The position numbers and the translations under genes were made by a program. From NCBI GenBank assembly GCA_034440575.1, contig JAOTOL010001431.1:704501-768500 (forward strand): 64,000 bases of DNA. The letters run 5' to 3'. The DNA is from Imbricaverruca yamaguchii. Taxonomy: Eukaryota > Arthropoda > Thecostraca > Neoverrucidae. The first letter of the stretch is position 1. Every line of letters begins with the position of its first letter. The notes beneath the pieces were generated by a model that was not told the origin of the DNA, made no database searches, and was given only the letters and a program-made list of their open reading frames with translations. Below are positions 28,401 to 41,700 of the stretch, piece by piece.

Positions 28401-31400
28401 GGCAGTTGCCCCCTGCAGCGAGACTGGTGTGGGGTGCCGCCTCGTGGCATTTGAGGAGGTCTCTACACGGAAACGCACAGGAAAGATAGTGAACAAGGAG
28501 GCCGATACGATAGAAAATCATGCCGTCAAGGAGGCCAAAGACTGGCAACGAGGATCCCGAGAAATCTGAGCAAGGCCTATAAGAGACGTAGGAAAGAGAT
28601 GAGAAGGAACCCCCCAGGACGAAAAAATGGCACCGAGACGGGCAAGAAGCCACCCAGGTTAGACACGAAGGCTTCTGATGCGTGGCAGGATATTCTTAAT
28701 TTGGAAAACGAGGCCCCCAAAATGAAAGAAGATCGCCCTACAATAAAAAATGAGAACATAGGATAGGAGAGATTTCCCTGGACGCAGGAGGAGGCCCCAA
28801 GATGGGTAAGAAGGACTCCGCACGAATGAGAGAATGCCACTGAGACAGGGCAAGTGAGGCCCATATTTTGAACGAGGAAGACCCTAGGAAGGACGATTTG
28901 GAACTAGGACGTAAAGTCACCCTACTAAGAAGATATGAGGCTCGGAGGAATGAGGATCTACTGGTGTGAGGCTCCGAACACACATACCTCTGTGCCGTGA
29001 GAGAAGGCCCCTTATTTGACAAAGGAGTCCCTTAGGAGAGGATAGGAGGGCCTATAATTCAAGCGAGTACAGAAAATGACACGGGGGCCAGGGTTCCAAA
29101 GGAGGCCCCAATACGAACAGGGAATCCCCAGAAAATGAGAGAACACTGTCGATATAAGATTATGTTTCGGGGACGCAAAAGGAAGCCTTAAAATGGGTAA
29201 GGTTCCACCAAGCTAGAAAAGGATGATTCCTAGACGTAACAGGAGGAAACTAATTTGGAAGAATACGCCACAAGACTGGAAATGAGTCCCCATGATGAAC
29301 GAGGTGGCCACTAAGATAGGAGAGGAAGGCCATCGGATAAGAAAGATAGCTCCCCGGCGGAGAAGAAGGCCTCAAGACGGGCAGGAAGGTTCCCAGGAAA
29401 TAACAAGGCCACTGATATAGGAAATGTTGGTTGTAGTATATTTGGGTCTTAAGGCGCCTCGGCCAAAGGTTGCTTGTAATTTGGAAGAGGAGGCACCTGG
29501 GAGCGAGGAGGTGTTGACCGGGAGATGAGAGGCCACCCTTAAGATGGGCAATGGTCGAATCAAAACACAGCAGGAGGCCCCCAAGACGTGAAAAGGGACT
29601 CTAGAATAGAAAAGGAGGCTCCTGCCTGACTCGAGGAGTCCCTCAAGATGGATTAGGAGCTCTTTTGGACCGAATGACCTTTAGGACCGAATGAAGTGCC
29701 GGTTACGACCATAAAACGCGAAAGGAGGCCCATAATTTGCAAGAGGAAACCCCTCAAAAATAGCAGGAGGCCCCCGTATGCCAAAGGATTCCCTAAGATG
29801 AGTACGTAGACAGTCAGGATGGAGGATTCCGACATAACGTGGGAGTAGGCATCTGATTTGAAAGAAGAGATATATAGGAAAGGAACAAGTCCAGGATGCA
29901 CCTAAACTGGAAAAGGATACACATACGGGGAGAAGTGTGGTACACCAGGATGCAAGATCACACACCAAAGTGAGGAACAGGAACTCCAAACAAAGGAGGC
30001 CCCCAAAGCGTCAAAGGAGACACCTAATTTGGTAAACGATGCCAGAAGAGTCACCCAATGCGGACAACAAGGCCACCAGAGTAGAAAGGGAAGCCCCAAT
30101 ATCGGTAATGAGAATTCACCAGGGATGCTGATTTAAAAAAAATATTCAAGGGCGCAATGCACAGAGGCAATGGGTGAGCGCGAATAAATGGATTGGGAGC
30201 ACAGTCCATAGGGGTACAATGTTAAAAGTTGAAATCGCTGGGGGAACCAGGGGTATAGCACACGAGAACACAGAGAACTCAACTCCAGATTCAAGAGAAC
30301 TCAACTCAAGAACTCAACTCAGACCAAGAACTCTGACATCTAAGAGAGCACGAGACGCAGCGCGAACAGCTGGCGAACAAGACGCAGCGAAGCCGGCCAC
30401 CACCGAGGCTTCGGCGCCGCAGGCACGGCGGAGCGACCATTGCGAAGGCAACACAAAAAGTCTGGCGGTGCCGCAGGCGTGCTGTGCAAAGCCGCGCCAA
30501 CGCCAACTGCCTCAGGGCCAACTACAAGCGACTAGACCAGCCTACCACAACTACATCAGCTACATCTAGCCCCCCCCACATACCGCCGATATCTGTAATT
30601 TGTAACCTTGTGCACCTATCTCTCCTAACCCACGCCGAACCCACAACCAGACATGAACTCAGACACACTGGACACACCGACGGGCGACTTCTACATCTGC
30701 CGCCGGGATGACGGGGAGCCAATAGGCTCCCTTGACCCCTGGACGGTGGAGGAGGAGATCACCCGCCGGACACGACAGCCCCTACACGCACACCAGATAC
30801 GCTCAGGAGCACTCCTAATACAATCATACACCTTCAGTGACGCAGAAATCTTGACACACATTACTGACATCTCTGGCATACCTATCACCATAACACCGGC
30901 CGCACATCTCAACAGCTCTCAAGGCATGATATACGCACGGGAGGTGGCCTGGATGACGGAGGAGGAACTGGCTATCCGATTTAGGAGCCAGGGAATCTCC
31001 TCCGTCTACAGACCACCTGCGCCAGTACACAAAGAAAACCCACACACACTCATACTGACCTTCAACACCAGACAGCCACCAAAACACGTTAAAGCCGGCT
31101 ACATTAGGTACAAGGTCACACCACGAGCACCTCTCCCCCGACGTTGTCAGTACTGCCAGCGGTACGGACACTCGAGGGCGGGGTGCCACGATACAACACC
31201 CACCTGCGCAAATTGCACAGGACCACACGACATGAGCACGTGCACCTCCACTACACAGCTCTGCGTCGGTTGTGGCGGGAACCACGCCTCCCGGGACAGG
31301 GCCTGCCCTCGGTGGGCTAGGGAGAAGGAGATTCTCCGTCTCGTCCACCTTGAGGGCTGGGCCCTGCCGCGGGCAAGGTCGTGGGTCAACAACCAACAGC

Positions 31401-34400
31401 CGACGCAGAATCTACAACACCATAGCACATCCACACTTTCGAAACAGACACAAACATCATATACGAGCCCACTACCAACCAAAGAAACCCAGACAGACCC
31501 AGCAATCATAATCCAGCCTCAACCCACAACAGCAAAACAAAACAAACCCCGATACTACTCACCACCGGAACCGCAACCAGTGCGAGAATCACTTAACACA
31601 TCGCCAGTCCCAGAACCATCAGAATCACCGACATCATTCACAGTGCGCAAGAGCCTGCGCGTCCACTTCGAAACATACACAGACTCAGACGACGACAATA
31701 GTTCAGAAACCACAGTCACCACCCACGCACCCACAACAAGACCAACCACAAACTCCACCGCTACCAGCAACAAAAAACACACCCGCGCCAAATCCTCGCG
31801 ACACTAGCCAATATCCTAACACCCCCAGTAATCTAATCTCTCCCCAAGTCTGCCCATGACGTGTGGATATGTGGAAAAAGAATAATAAAAAGAAAGAAAA
31901 AGAAAAAAGAAAAGATAAATACAAAAAAAAAAAAAAAAAATACAAAAAAATATCGAAAAAAGAAAGAAGAAGAAAAATTAATAGAAAAAGAAAAAGAAAA
32001 AACCTCCAAACTATTGTATGCCATATATGTTACTTGCAATGTTCACTGAACGGCGATGACCCGACCATACCCCCCTACAACCCCTATGGCACCGTCCGGA
32101 CCGCCAGCTGAACACATCTCTACTTCGCCTAAACAGCCGATATCTCCAAACGGTGGCAGGCTGGTCAAACTCACCCACACACACACACAGGGGTATAGCT
32201 TTACATGCCTTTAGGAATGCACTTTCCTTCTCCAAATGTTGGCTGTGCCCACAAGTAATTTCAACTTTTAACGTGGAACCCTATGGGGCATGCCCCCAAT
32301 CAATTTGAGCAGGCCCATTGCTTTCATGTATTGTGTCCCCCAGAGGCGTACCGAAGGGGTGGGCATTGGGGGCTTTTCCCCTCCCTGAGAAGTTGTGGGG
32401 CCCCAAGAATCATGTCGGGGTTCGAAAAAATGTGCCAGTCCCATAAAAATCCCGCTGGGGCCACCAAAAAGTCGCGCAGGGGTCCCTGAAAATGTCGCCG
32501 AGTTCCACGTAAATCGCATCGAGGCCTCTCAAAATCATATTGGGCCACTCCAAATTTATCCGGGCCTCCAAAGTGATGCTGGTGGCCCTAAAAGTTGGAT
32601 CCGACCTCTAAAAAATACCCCTGGGACCCACACAAAAATCGTGTCGGGCCTTTGAAAATCGCACTTGAGCCTCAAAAAGGTTGGGTCGTCGCCCATGAAA
32701 ATCGCGTTGAAGGCCCAAATAGTCAGGTAGGGCTCCTGAAAATCACGCTAGGGACCAAAACGTCGTGCCGAGGCCAATGGGAATCATGTTGAGACCAAAT
32801 AAGTATCGTCGAGGCCCATAGAAATGACGACAAGGCCCCAAAAAGACGAGTCGGGCCACTGAAAATCACACCAAGGGCCCAAAGGTTATGGCCAAGATCC
32901 CTGAAGATCTCGCTGTGGCCACCAAAATTCGGATCGGGAGCCCTGGAATCACGTTGGGGGCCTCTCAAGTTTGCGCCTGGACCCCTGAAAATCGCATTGG
33001 GGTCACCAAAAGGTCGTGCCGGTGTACTTGAATATCGAGATATCGGCCCCAAAAGATCCGGCCGGGCCCCTAAAACCCACGCTGAGCCTGTGGGAATAAA
33101 GTAACGCCCGGATCCTGAAAATCACGCTATGGGCACGACATGTAACACTGTGCCCCAAAACTCTCATTAGGACCCAGAGCAAATGAAGCCGGGGACACGA
33201 AAAACAATCCTGACATGGATAATCACTCTGGGGCCCCAACGATAACGTCAAAAGCCCCCAAAATGTGTTGACCCCCAAAAAAGTGTCGAGCCCGCTAAAA
33301 CTCGCGCTGGAGATCCAAGCAAACGACATCGGGGCCAAAAACATCATACGTGGACCCCCAAAATGTGGCGTCGCAGCCCTTGAAAATCACACTGCAGTGT
33401 GATTTTCAAGGGCTGCGACGCGACATTTTGGGGCCACGGCACGAACTCTTGGGCTCCCATGGGAGCCCAAGAGGTCTAGCCGTGCCCTGAAAACTTGCAA
33501 CTTAGCCTCAAATCCAGAATTACCCGGAATATTTATCTGTGGGCTCAAAAACTGCGCCAAAGTCCCCCCAAAAAAGCGTTGAGGTCCGGACAAAATGTGT
33601 CGGGGCGTCGAAAAAAAACGTACCGGGAGACCAAAGAATCGTACCGAGGCCATACAATTTCGCACAAGGAGCTTTAAAGAAATATAGCATAATATCCAAA
33701 AATGATCACACCGAGACTTGATCGAATCGACCCCAGCACCGCAAAATTTAGAAGGGGTCCGGGAAAAATGTATCCGCATGGCTTTTGCACTCTGACAGGT
33801 GTCATCGGCTGAAGAAGAAAAAAAACTCCCTCAGTAGCCACAGTGGCGTGCCAAAGGGGCAAACGCCCTCCTCCTTTCTGAGAGGGGTAAGTTTCCAATA
33901 ATGGCACCGGGGCCCCAAAAAATCGCGTTGCGGCCACCAAGATCCACATCGGGCCCCAGAATTCACAAAGGGGTTCCAAATAAACACAGAGGCCCCCAGA
34001 AAACTTGTCCTGAGTCTCGAAAATTTGCACCAGGAGCCGCCAAAATCACGTTGTGGTTCAGCTAAGTACAACACGCCACACAAACTCGAACCGCCCTCCC
34101 CAAAATATCGCTCTAGGTACCCCCGCAGGTAGTTCACACCTTTGTATCTGGCAAAAAAAAAAATCCAGTCGGGGCTCCCTTGTATTGGCATCGGGGACCC
34201 CACATAAGCAGTGTGACCCGCAAATCACATCGGTACCGGAAAAGATAAAGCCGGGACCCTCCAAAATACAGAGGAATTCCCAAAAATGAATGCCAGGGTC
34301 AGGAAAATGACTGTAGCACCGAATATAGCACCGGATGACTTCACAAATCGCGTGAGGCCCCGAAAAAAATAACCGTGCCGGAGCTCAAAGAATCGAAGCA

Positions 34401-35682
34401 GTACACAAAACATGGTGTCAGGGCACGAGTAATCAAGCCGGGATTCGGACTTGTAGACATTCAAAAGAGATCCACAAAAATCACATTGAGCCCAGAAAAC
34501 TGACGTTGGGTCCCCGGAACCACGCACCTGGGCGCGAAAAGTCGCACCGGGACCTCGGAAATCGCACCGAAGCGTCAAAATCGTATTGGGACTCCACAAA
34601 TGTGAGTCAGAAGCTCCAACTAAGCAAGGCGGGACCTTAAGAGCACAACGGTGTCCGAAAATGCACCTGACTCTCCGAAGCGCACAGTCTCGCAAAAAGC
34701 GACAGGACATTACAAGATGCGTTGCGGGCATAACTAAACACACCGGAAGCTCTAAAATATTACACCTGAAGCTCTCCAGGTACACCAGGCAATCAACAAA
34801 CACATTCAACAAACATGGGACACGACAAGAACACAGCTTCACGAAATACACTCCAAACAAGAGCAATGGCACATAATGAATTAGAACACCAGACTTAACA
34901 CGCGCCCTGGAGGGCCTTTGAAAATCACGCGCATTGTAGGAGGCGGGGCGGATTCCGCACACCCTAATATCTCGGTTCCTATCAAAGCTGGAGCAACGAA
35001 ATTCGCAGCGTCGATGGGTACGGTAGTTAAATCTATTGTTTGCAAATTTCATGATATTAGGTTAATATCTTGAAGGTCAAATGAGGTCACATGTCAATTT
35101 TCTTCTTTTGCGTGACTCGGCTTGTCATTGCTATGGATCGCTGTTATTGTGTTTAAATGACCAAAAGTGCCAGCAGAGGTCAAACGCCAGACAAACGTGC
35201 CTGAACACACATCTCCCAGTTGCCGGTTATCGCGCGACTCTACCAGCTCCTATAAAGTATCACCCATATCTCTTGAACAGCTAGCCAAAATCGTTAGAGA
35301 CATGAGAACCACAGGTGTTTGCGGACCCGATGGGAGCTGTGTTGACGTTTTCAAAATTGTGTTCTTCTTATCGGTGAAGTGCTGCTCGACATTATAAACA
35401 CATGCCTGACTACAGCTGATATCCCCTCCACTTGGAAACAGTCATTAGTAACTGCCATTCGCAAATCAGGAGATCCTTCGGATCCCTCTAATTTTAGGCC
35501 ATGTCATTGGTTCCGGTTATCGCCAAGACTACTGAGAGCGTAGTTCAGAAACAACTTTATCATTACCTGAACTCAAACCACCTATTGGCCCAAGCTCAGC
35601 ACGGCTTCAGACCACGCCATTCTACGGAAACCGCTCTTATCTCAGTCACGGAAAAAATACTAGCAGCAACGGGCCGTTCGGA

Positions 35683-35757
<75 letters not shown>

Positions 35758-38700
35758 ACGTCGATTATCTCGAGTACTCAATCGTGACTAGGTAGTACGA
35801 AAGTGTATGTTCCATTCAGACAGCCACATAAAAAGACATGCTGTGTAATTTCCCTTGATTAGTTCCAACGAACAATATCAATGTGCAATATAGCCAGCTT
35901 TCCGTGGACGAAATGCTTTCGACAGTTGTGCGAAAAAGGCCGCCGCCTGCTTACTTGAACGAACTGCGAAGGTCAACGAAGCTCATAGCCGAAAAGTTCA
36001 GCAGAGCCGATCGCTCAGTCGAGGCACACTGATCCGATTACTCTGCGACACCGCCTGAGCACGGTCATGTGGCAGATGGGAAGGGTAGTGTGCGCTGTAA
36101 CGTCGATGCATTTTACAGAGACGACTGCGGCGACGATGGGCTGTTAGTGGGCGTCTGGGCTGGACAAAGCCTGAATAAATGACGCGAGCTGGAAAGTGTT
36201 GCGGTGAAGCTTGTGGTCTCTGGGCATATGCGAATAATTTCAATCTGTCTGGTGTACTGGCATATCAACTTGGGAGCTCTTCGCTCTAAACTTATCTCCC
36301 CTGATTGGCGACCCGTACAATGTGCTGAGCATGTGTGAGTTCAGCACTGGGTGAGAAGCTGCAGCGGATCGTTGCGATTCGCCGCACGATGGGGCAGTTG
36401 CGGAAGCCGTCCACTGATGCTGAAACAGGGCGTAGCTTCGTTCGCATAACTCCAGTAAATGTAATTTAACATCACAAATGATACGACTGAGATGCATGTC
36501 GGCGAAGCCGTACTACATCAATTATGTACAAGTGGTTTCGTTCTAAAATCGTCTGTACGCTCTGTGACTTGGAAATGTTTGTGCCAGAATAAAGCAGGAG
36601 TCGGTGTCGCGTCTCGGCATGAAGAGAAGAGTCAAGCTCAGGATATCTTGCCTACCCACCTCTAGTTCACCTTCAGTGCAGTCTGAACATACAGGTACTG
36701 TTCCATTAACGTTCTGCCAGATAAACATTTAAAAGAAATTTTGATGTTATACGGAAAATGGAAATATGCAACTGGCCCATCCACGATAAATCGACAAGTG
36801 AAAGGCGAAAATAAGACCCAATGATTTATATTTTGAAGAAAATAATTGTGTGGACCTATGCGATGCGCCGAATTCAGCTATGCCAAATATCAGGTCAACG
36901 GTCAAGGAGTTTTAGCCTCGGGCATTTTTAGATGTCACCTAACAAGGGTTATCTTTCGAGGTCTTTAACTCAATGAAAAACGATCTCAATTCTAAAAAGT
37001 ATATGCCGGTGAACTCACAATAGCCCATTGCATATGTTGGATATTTCAAAATTTTCGCTAATGGGATATTGAAATAGTGACATCGTGACCTAATGTCACC
37101 GACCTAATTTAACTTTCGGGACAGTACAATACGAGCTGAAAAGTGCGGAAATGAAGTTCGATATCTTATCTTTCGAAGGAAAAAACAGTGTTGCTCTTTA
37201 AACTCTACATATCCGTTCAAAATTAGTCACGCATAGTTGTTTTTGCGCTAGTTTATCGTAGCATATATAAATATATATTCCTAACGGTATATTACTGAAA
37301 TACAAGGCTTTTGGCGTTCATCTGATCTTGAATGTTGTGTTGCACAAGTGTTCTAACTTGTGAGGTTTGAACAAAGTTGCAGAAATGTCCCCAAATTGTG
37401 GTAGTAAATGATTGATGAGTTTTACCTTAACATAAATTACAATGAGAGAGGAGCATCCACAATATAGCAATCACATTCCGATAGCCGATAAACCATTCCC
37501 ACCACCATATATTACCTCGCGGAAATATAAATTTGCCAAAGTAGTGAAATATCACAAGGCGCACAAGCAAGGTGTGGCACCGTTATTTGGTACCCAGTGC
37601 TTACTGCTCACTCTCCCTGAATGTGCGGCCTGTGAAGCGAGGACATTTCTGAGGGTATCGGACGCAGTCAAGGTGAAAGTAAAGCTATTTTTCGAGTCGG
37701 ACCGGATCAGCCGGATGTGTCTCAGCAAGACCGAACGTGTCACGGTGCGACAGGCTAATGGAACCAAAAGTAGAGTTCAGAAAAGGCTTGCTTCGGAAAA
37801 CTTGTGTGAGATATATGATCGTTTCAAGCAGAACTCTGAAAACCATCGCACCAGCTCCTTAACCTTCGCTACCCTTCCTCCGAAACATTGCGTCTTGACA
37901 GGCAGCAGTGGGACGCACTCGGTGTGCATGTGGACTTATCATCAAAACCCAAAACAGCTCATTTCCGTTCTCGGCCTTCCTGGTCTCAATACCGTAACCT
38001 CCTCGATGACGTTGCATGCGACACGGAAAGCCGTGATTGCATGATGCACAACTGAGAGTACTGACCTGATGAAGACAGGGTGTTGAACTTGCTGAGGATT
38101 ATCCTCGTGGGCAAATCGGGAGAAGAGAGTGAAAGTGGTTCACCCCCAGATCATGACATGGATGATGACAGCTTGAACGCATTGAGACAGCTGGAACGCT
38201 CACATCACTAGCTCACTCGCATCACTTGCATTGTTCTTCACTGATTGGCGGATAGCAATAGTGGTCAGCTGGGAGTTAGCGTTAGCTCCAACGTAACATA
38301 AGCTGAACACTTGACTTCTTCATCCCAACACTACTTAGAGGCGGCCTTGGGTAAACACGGTTGTCACCTGTGGACATCGGTGAAGGAAACGTGACCTCAG
38401 CGTGCACAGCTATGCAGGCCTGCACGTGGTAGTCAGCAAAAGTGTAGCAGAGCAGTGTAACAAGTGCATTTTTTCATTTTTCTTATAAAAAAATGCGACG
38501 GGTGCTTAAAAAATGACATTGAACAGATGCAGTGATAAATTATTCGTGAAGCGGGGTGGAATAAACCACTTTCTGAGCACTGAATAGACATCTTTTCCAA
38601 GGCCGAATACACACTGTACTTGTTGATGTGCGTTCATGAAGTCTTCATGACTCGCTCCTGAGAGTATTTTGCGCACATGTGCATGCTTTTCCTCACTATG

Positions 38701-41700
38701 ACAGATTAATTACACAGGCATCTTGTGACACAATTCCAGATACAGAGGTTATCTATGTGGTGTGCTAAACAATGCGACCTCCTGATAACATGCCATTTCA
38801 ATCGTTGTCCTTAACATAAGACAGCAGCATAGTTGTCCAGCATGGTTGTCTCCAAAATGAAACCAAAAACATGCACTGATTAGTACACTGTTGTGTCAAA
38901 TGGAGCTTCAATGATTGAATCGTTTTAATTGACATGCCTCCATGACAGATTTCCACATCCTACTGTACTTTTTTCGAAAATCTCACATCTTACGAGAAAA
39001 AAACATTATTTTAACACTGAATAAATATCACTTCAAGCGAAGTTGGATGGGGGCGAGGGCAAATGAACCTTTTAATGATCGAAGCTTCCCCGAAAACCGT
39101 CGGTATCTAGCCATAGTAGCTTATGCCATACTAGCTGTATGCCCAGTTGCATAGGCCCAATAGTTAAGACTCAGCCTGATGGGAGACAGGTCGATGATGA
39201 GGCGGGCCAAAAAAATGTATTCAGGTGCTAGGGTCCCCCCTTAGCATATACAGTGACACCCCTGTATTGAACATTAACTTCCCACCGTCTTTTTGAGCAT
39301 ACGCTTTCTGTCATTTCATGTTCCCGATTTTATAGTAGCGAAAACAAGATCCAGAGGGATGTGAAGAACTCATCCTAGAAAGATATTTTTATATGCTATG
39401 GCTTAAGCCAGCAATCCGCGGTATTTTACTTACCTATCCCAACCCATTCCCAGTTCAGGGAATTTTTTAATGGTGACTGGGCTGAAATTTACCATCGCCC
39501 GTTTGGTTTTCCCACCCAGCGTTGTGTTTACTCTTTACTGTGCCCCTCCCGATTGTGCAGTTTGTCTTGGTAAATGCGTCCTTTTCTCAGAAGAGGTGCC
39601 TTGTTTACCAACTTGCTCATACAGTGATTATTTACTTGACAAAAAACGTGCACTGTTTAAGTCCCAATTATACAACACTTGATAGAATTTGACTACGCTG
39701 GCTACAAAACAGAGCAGTTAGGTTCGTAACCGAGATCTATGAACGCTTGTAAAAAACGCGTGAATTTAATTTGGCTCTAGCTATTTGACTGACCTTGCTG
39801 CTGCTATAATTCGCATTCGTATCCTCACAGATTATATTTGCGCCTTAGAGGCTACCATGTTCACTGGCTCACTGAACTTTTTTTTCGAGGTGACCTCACT
39901 TGACCTTGACTAACTCGTTGACTAACTTGACCTGACCTCAAAACTTTGACACATGTTAAATTGATGTGAGAAAAGTCATGCCAAATTTCTGCGCGCTGCC
40001 GTACACCGTTCATTCGCTATCCGCGGACAGCCTTAGGGGGAGGGGCGGATAGCAACCCCCCAGACGGCGCGGGTTAATTTGTGTGAAAAAAGCAGCTACG
40101 GAGAGGTATTTGGGCTTCTATAGGCAACTTATCATAGCATTTCACTTTGCGACAGAACATTTCAGGTTATACTTTTCATATTTAAAGCCGACTGCAGGTA
40201 CAGCTGCACGCATCAAACCACAGAAACATTATCGTCTACCTCATGGGCCATGTCAGCTTTAACATTCTCTCGCCAGATGCTACGGACGTCAGACGGTATT
40301 TGAGGCTACTTGAATAAATGAACACAATCCAGCTCGTAGACTAACTGACTTTCCTGAGGACAATTGCAGGGACGGCGCCGGATCACATCATCACCGACAT
40401 TTGCGACGACCCGCTCGCTGTCAACACCCTCACCGACGCCATCAGCGGCCATCAGCTCGTGCTGAGCGCCACCGATGGTGGGTCGGGTCCGCCGGCGGTC
40501 CAGGAAGCGCGCCGTCCGTGCCTGGGAACGTGCCGACTGGGATACCACCCGCCTGTACATCCTCCCAGCGGACTGGCACCCGGTACACTGCGCAGCCGAC
40601 GTTGACGGACAGCTGGAGCGTTCCGAGGAGGTCTGGCACGCTGTCGGCCGACACCCATGCTCTGTGGGAACAGTACGCGCCGATCGTGCCGAATGCCCGT
40701 GGCTGCACAACGACGTCCGTCCATGGGAGCTGATCGCGGAGCGCGATGAAGCTCGTAGTCTGATTGTAGCCTGACGCCGGCTTGAGGAGACTGCATAGGA
40801 GCTCCAGAAGAGCCATGAAGAGCCGGATGGTCGTGGCGAGACGTGAGCTTCTCTGTGGACAGTTGAAGACTGGGCAGCGACATGAACTCTGGCGGCGTTT
40901 CAAGCGCTTCGCCTTTCATACCGCCGGGACCGCCTCAAAACCTCCAACTGGCAACAACAAAACGAAGAAAGTAGATAACCTTCATGAGCTATTCACAACT
41001 GTTGGTTCACGCTTATCGGCTGAACCCCGGAGTGACGCTAGTGGCCGCCGCTTCCCGTCCTCTAGACAACCCACCGTGTGCTGTGACGCCGTGAGACCCG
41101 AGGTGCCTTCACTTTGACTTGGTCAGAGCTATCTTCGGGTGTCCTTAGCATGGGTGGCCCCCGTGTCGCGGGACTGCACGGTGGTCTGCTTTAGGCGGTC
41201 CGGCGTTGCTTCGTTGTGATAGGACCACGTTTATTACAGCTGGTAAACATTTCACTCGTCTCCGCTATATTTCCGAACGCCTAGAAGATAGCTTGTATCG
41301 TGTCGATGCTAAAGTCTGGTGATGCCGCCGTGCCCACAGGTCAACAACAATTTGCCCATCGTTCCGTTATCTGTCCTATCAAAAAATTGTTGAAGAGATC
41401 GCATTTGGCCAACATATACGCACAAACACAATCTAATTAACTCTGCTCAATATGTCTCCAGGTCCCACCACTTTACGAGGATGCTGTTCAGTGGCTGTCT
41501 CCCAACATAGATAATCGGAAAATTGCATCGCTTACGGCGAACGATTTATTCAAGGCATTCAACAGCATTGATCATAACATCCTGCGAACCAAACTGAGTT
41601 GGCATGACATTGACTGCCCGTGGTTCAACAGCTCTCTCGATGGGCGGAGTCAGGTGGTCTGTGGCAGTACGAAAATTGTGCCGGCGACCTTCTGCATCCT

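Noticed and set aside
34225..35052. 275-codon minus-strand ORF
   Set aside because: Lies in the degenerate GGGGCC/AAAATCG array and crosses into the TTAA element; no coherent domain.
40370..40477. Splice-bounded, phase 1-1, GC-rich segment that could be a further Gfrl exon
   Set aside because: Its translation (DHIITDI ... ISGHQLVLS) is the C-terminal end of a LINE endonuclease, and the following sequence continues as LINE linker and RT remnants.
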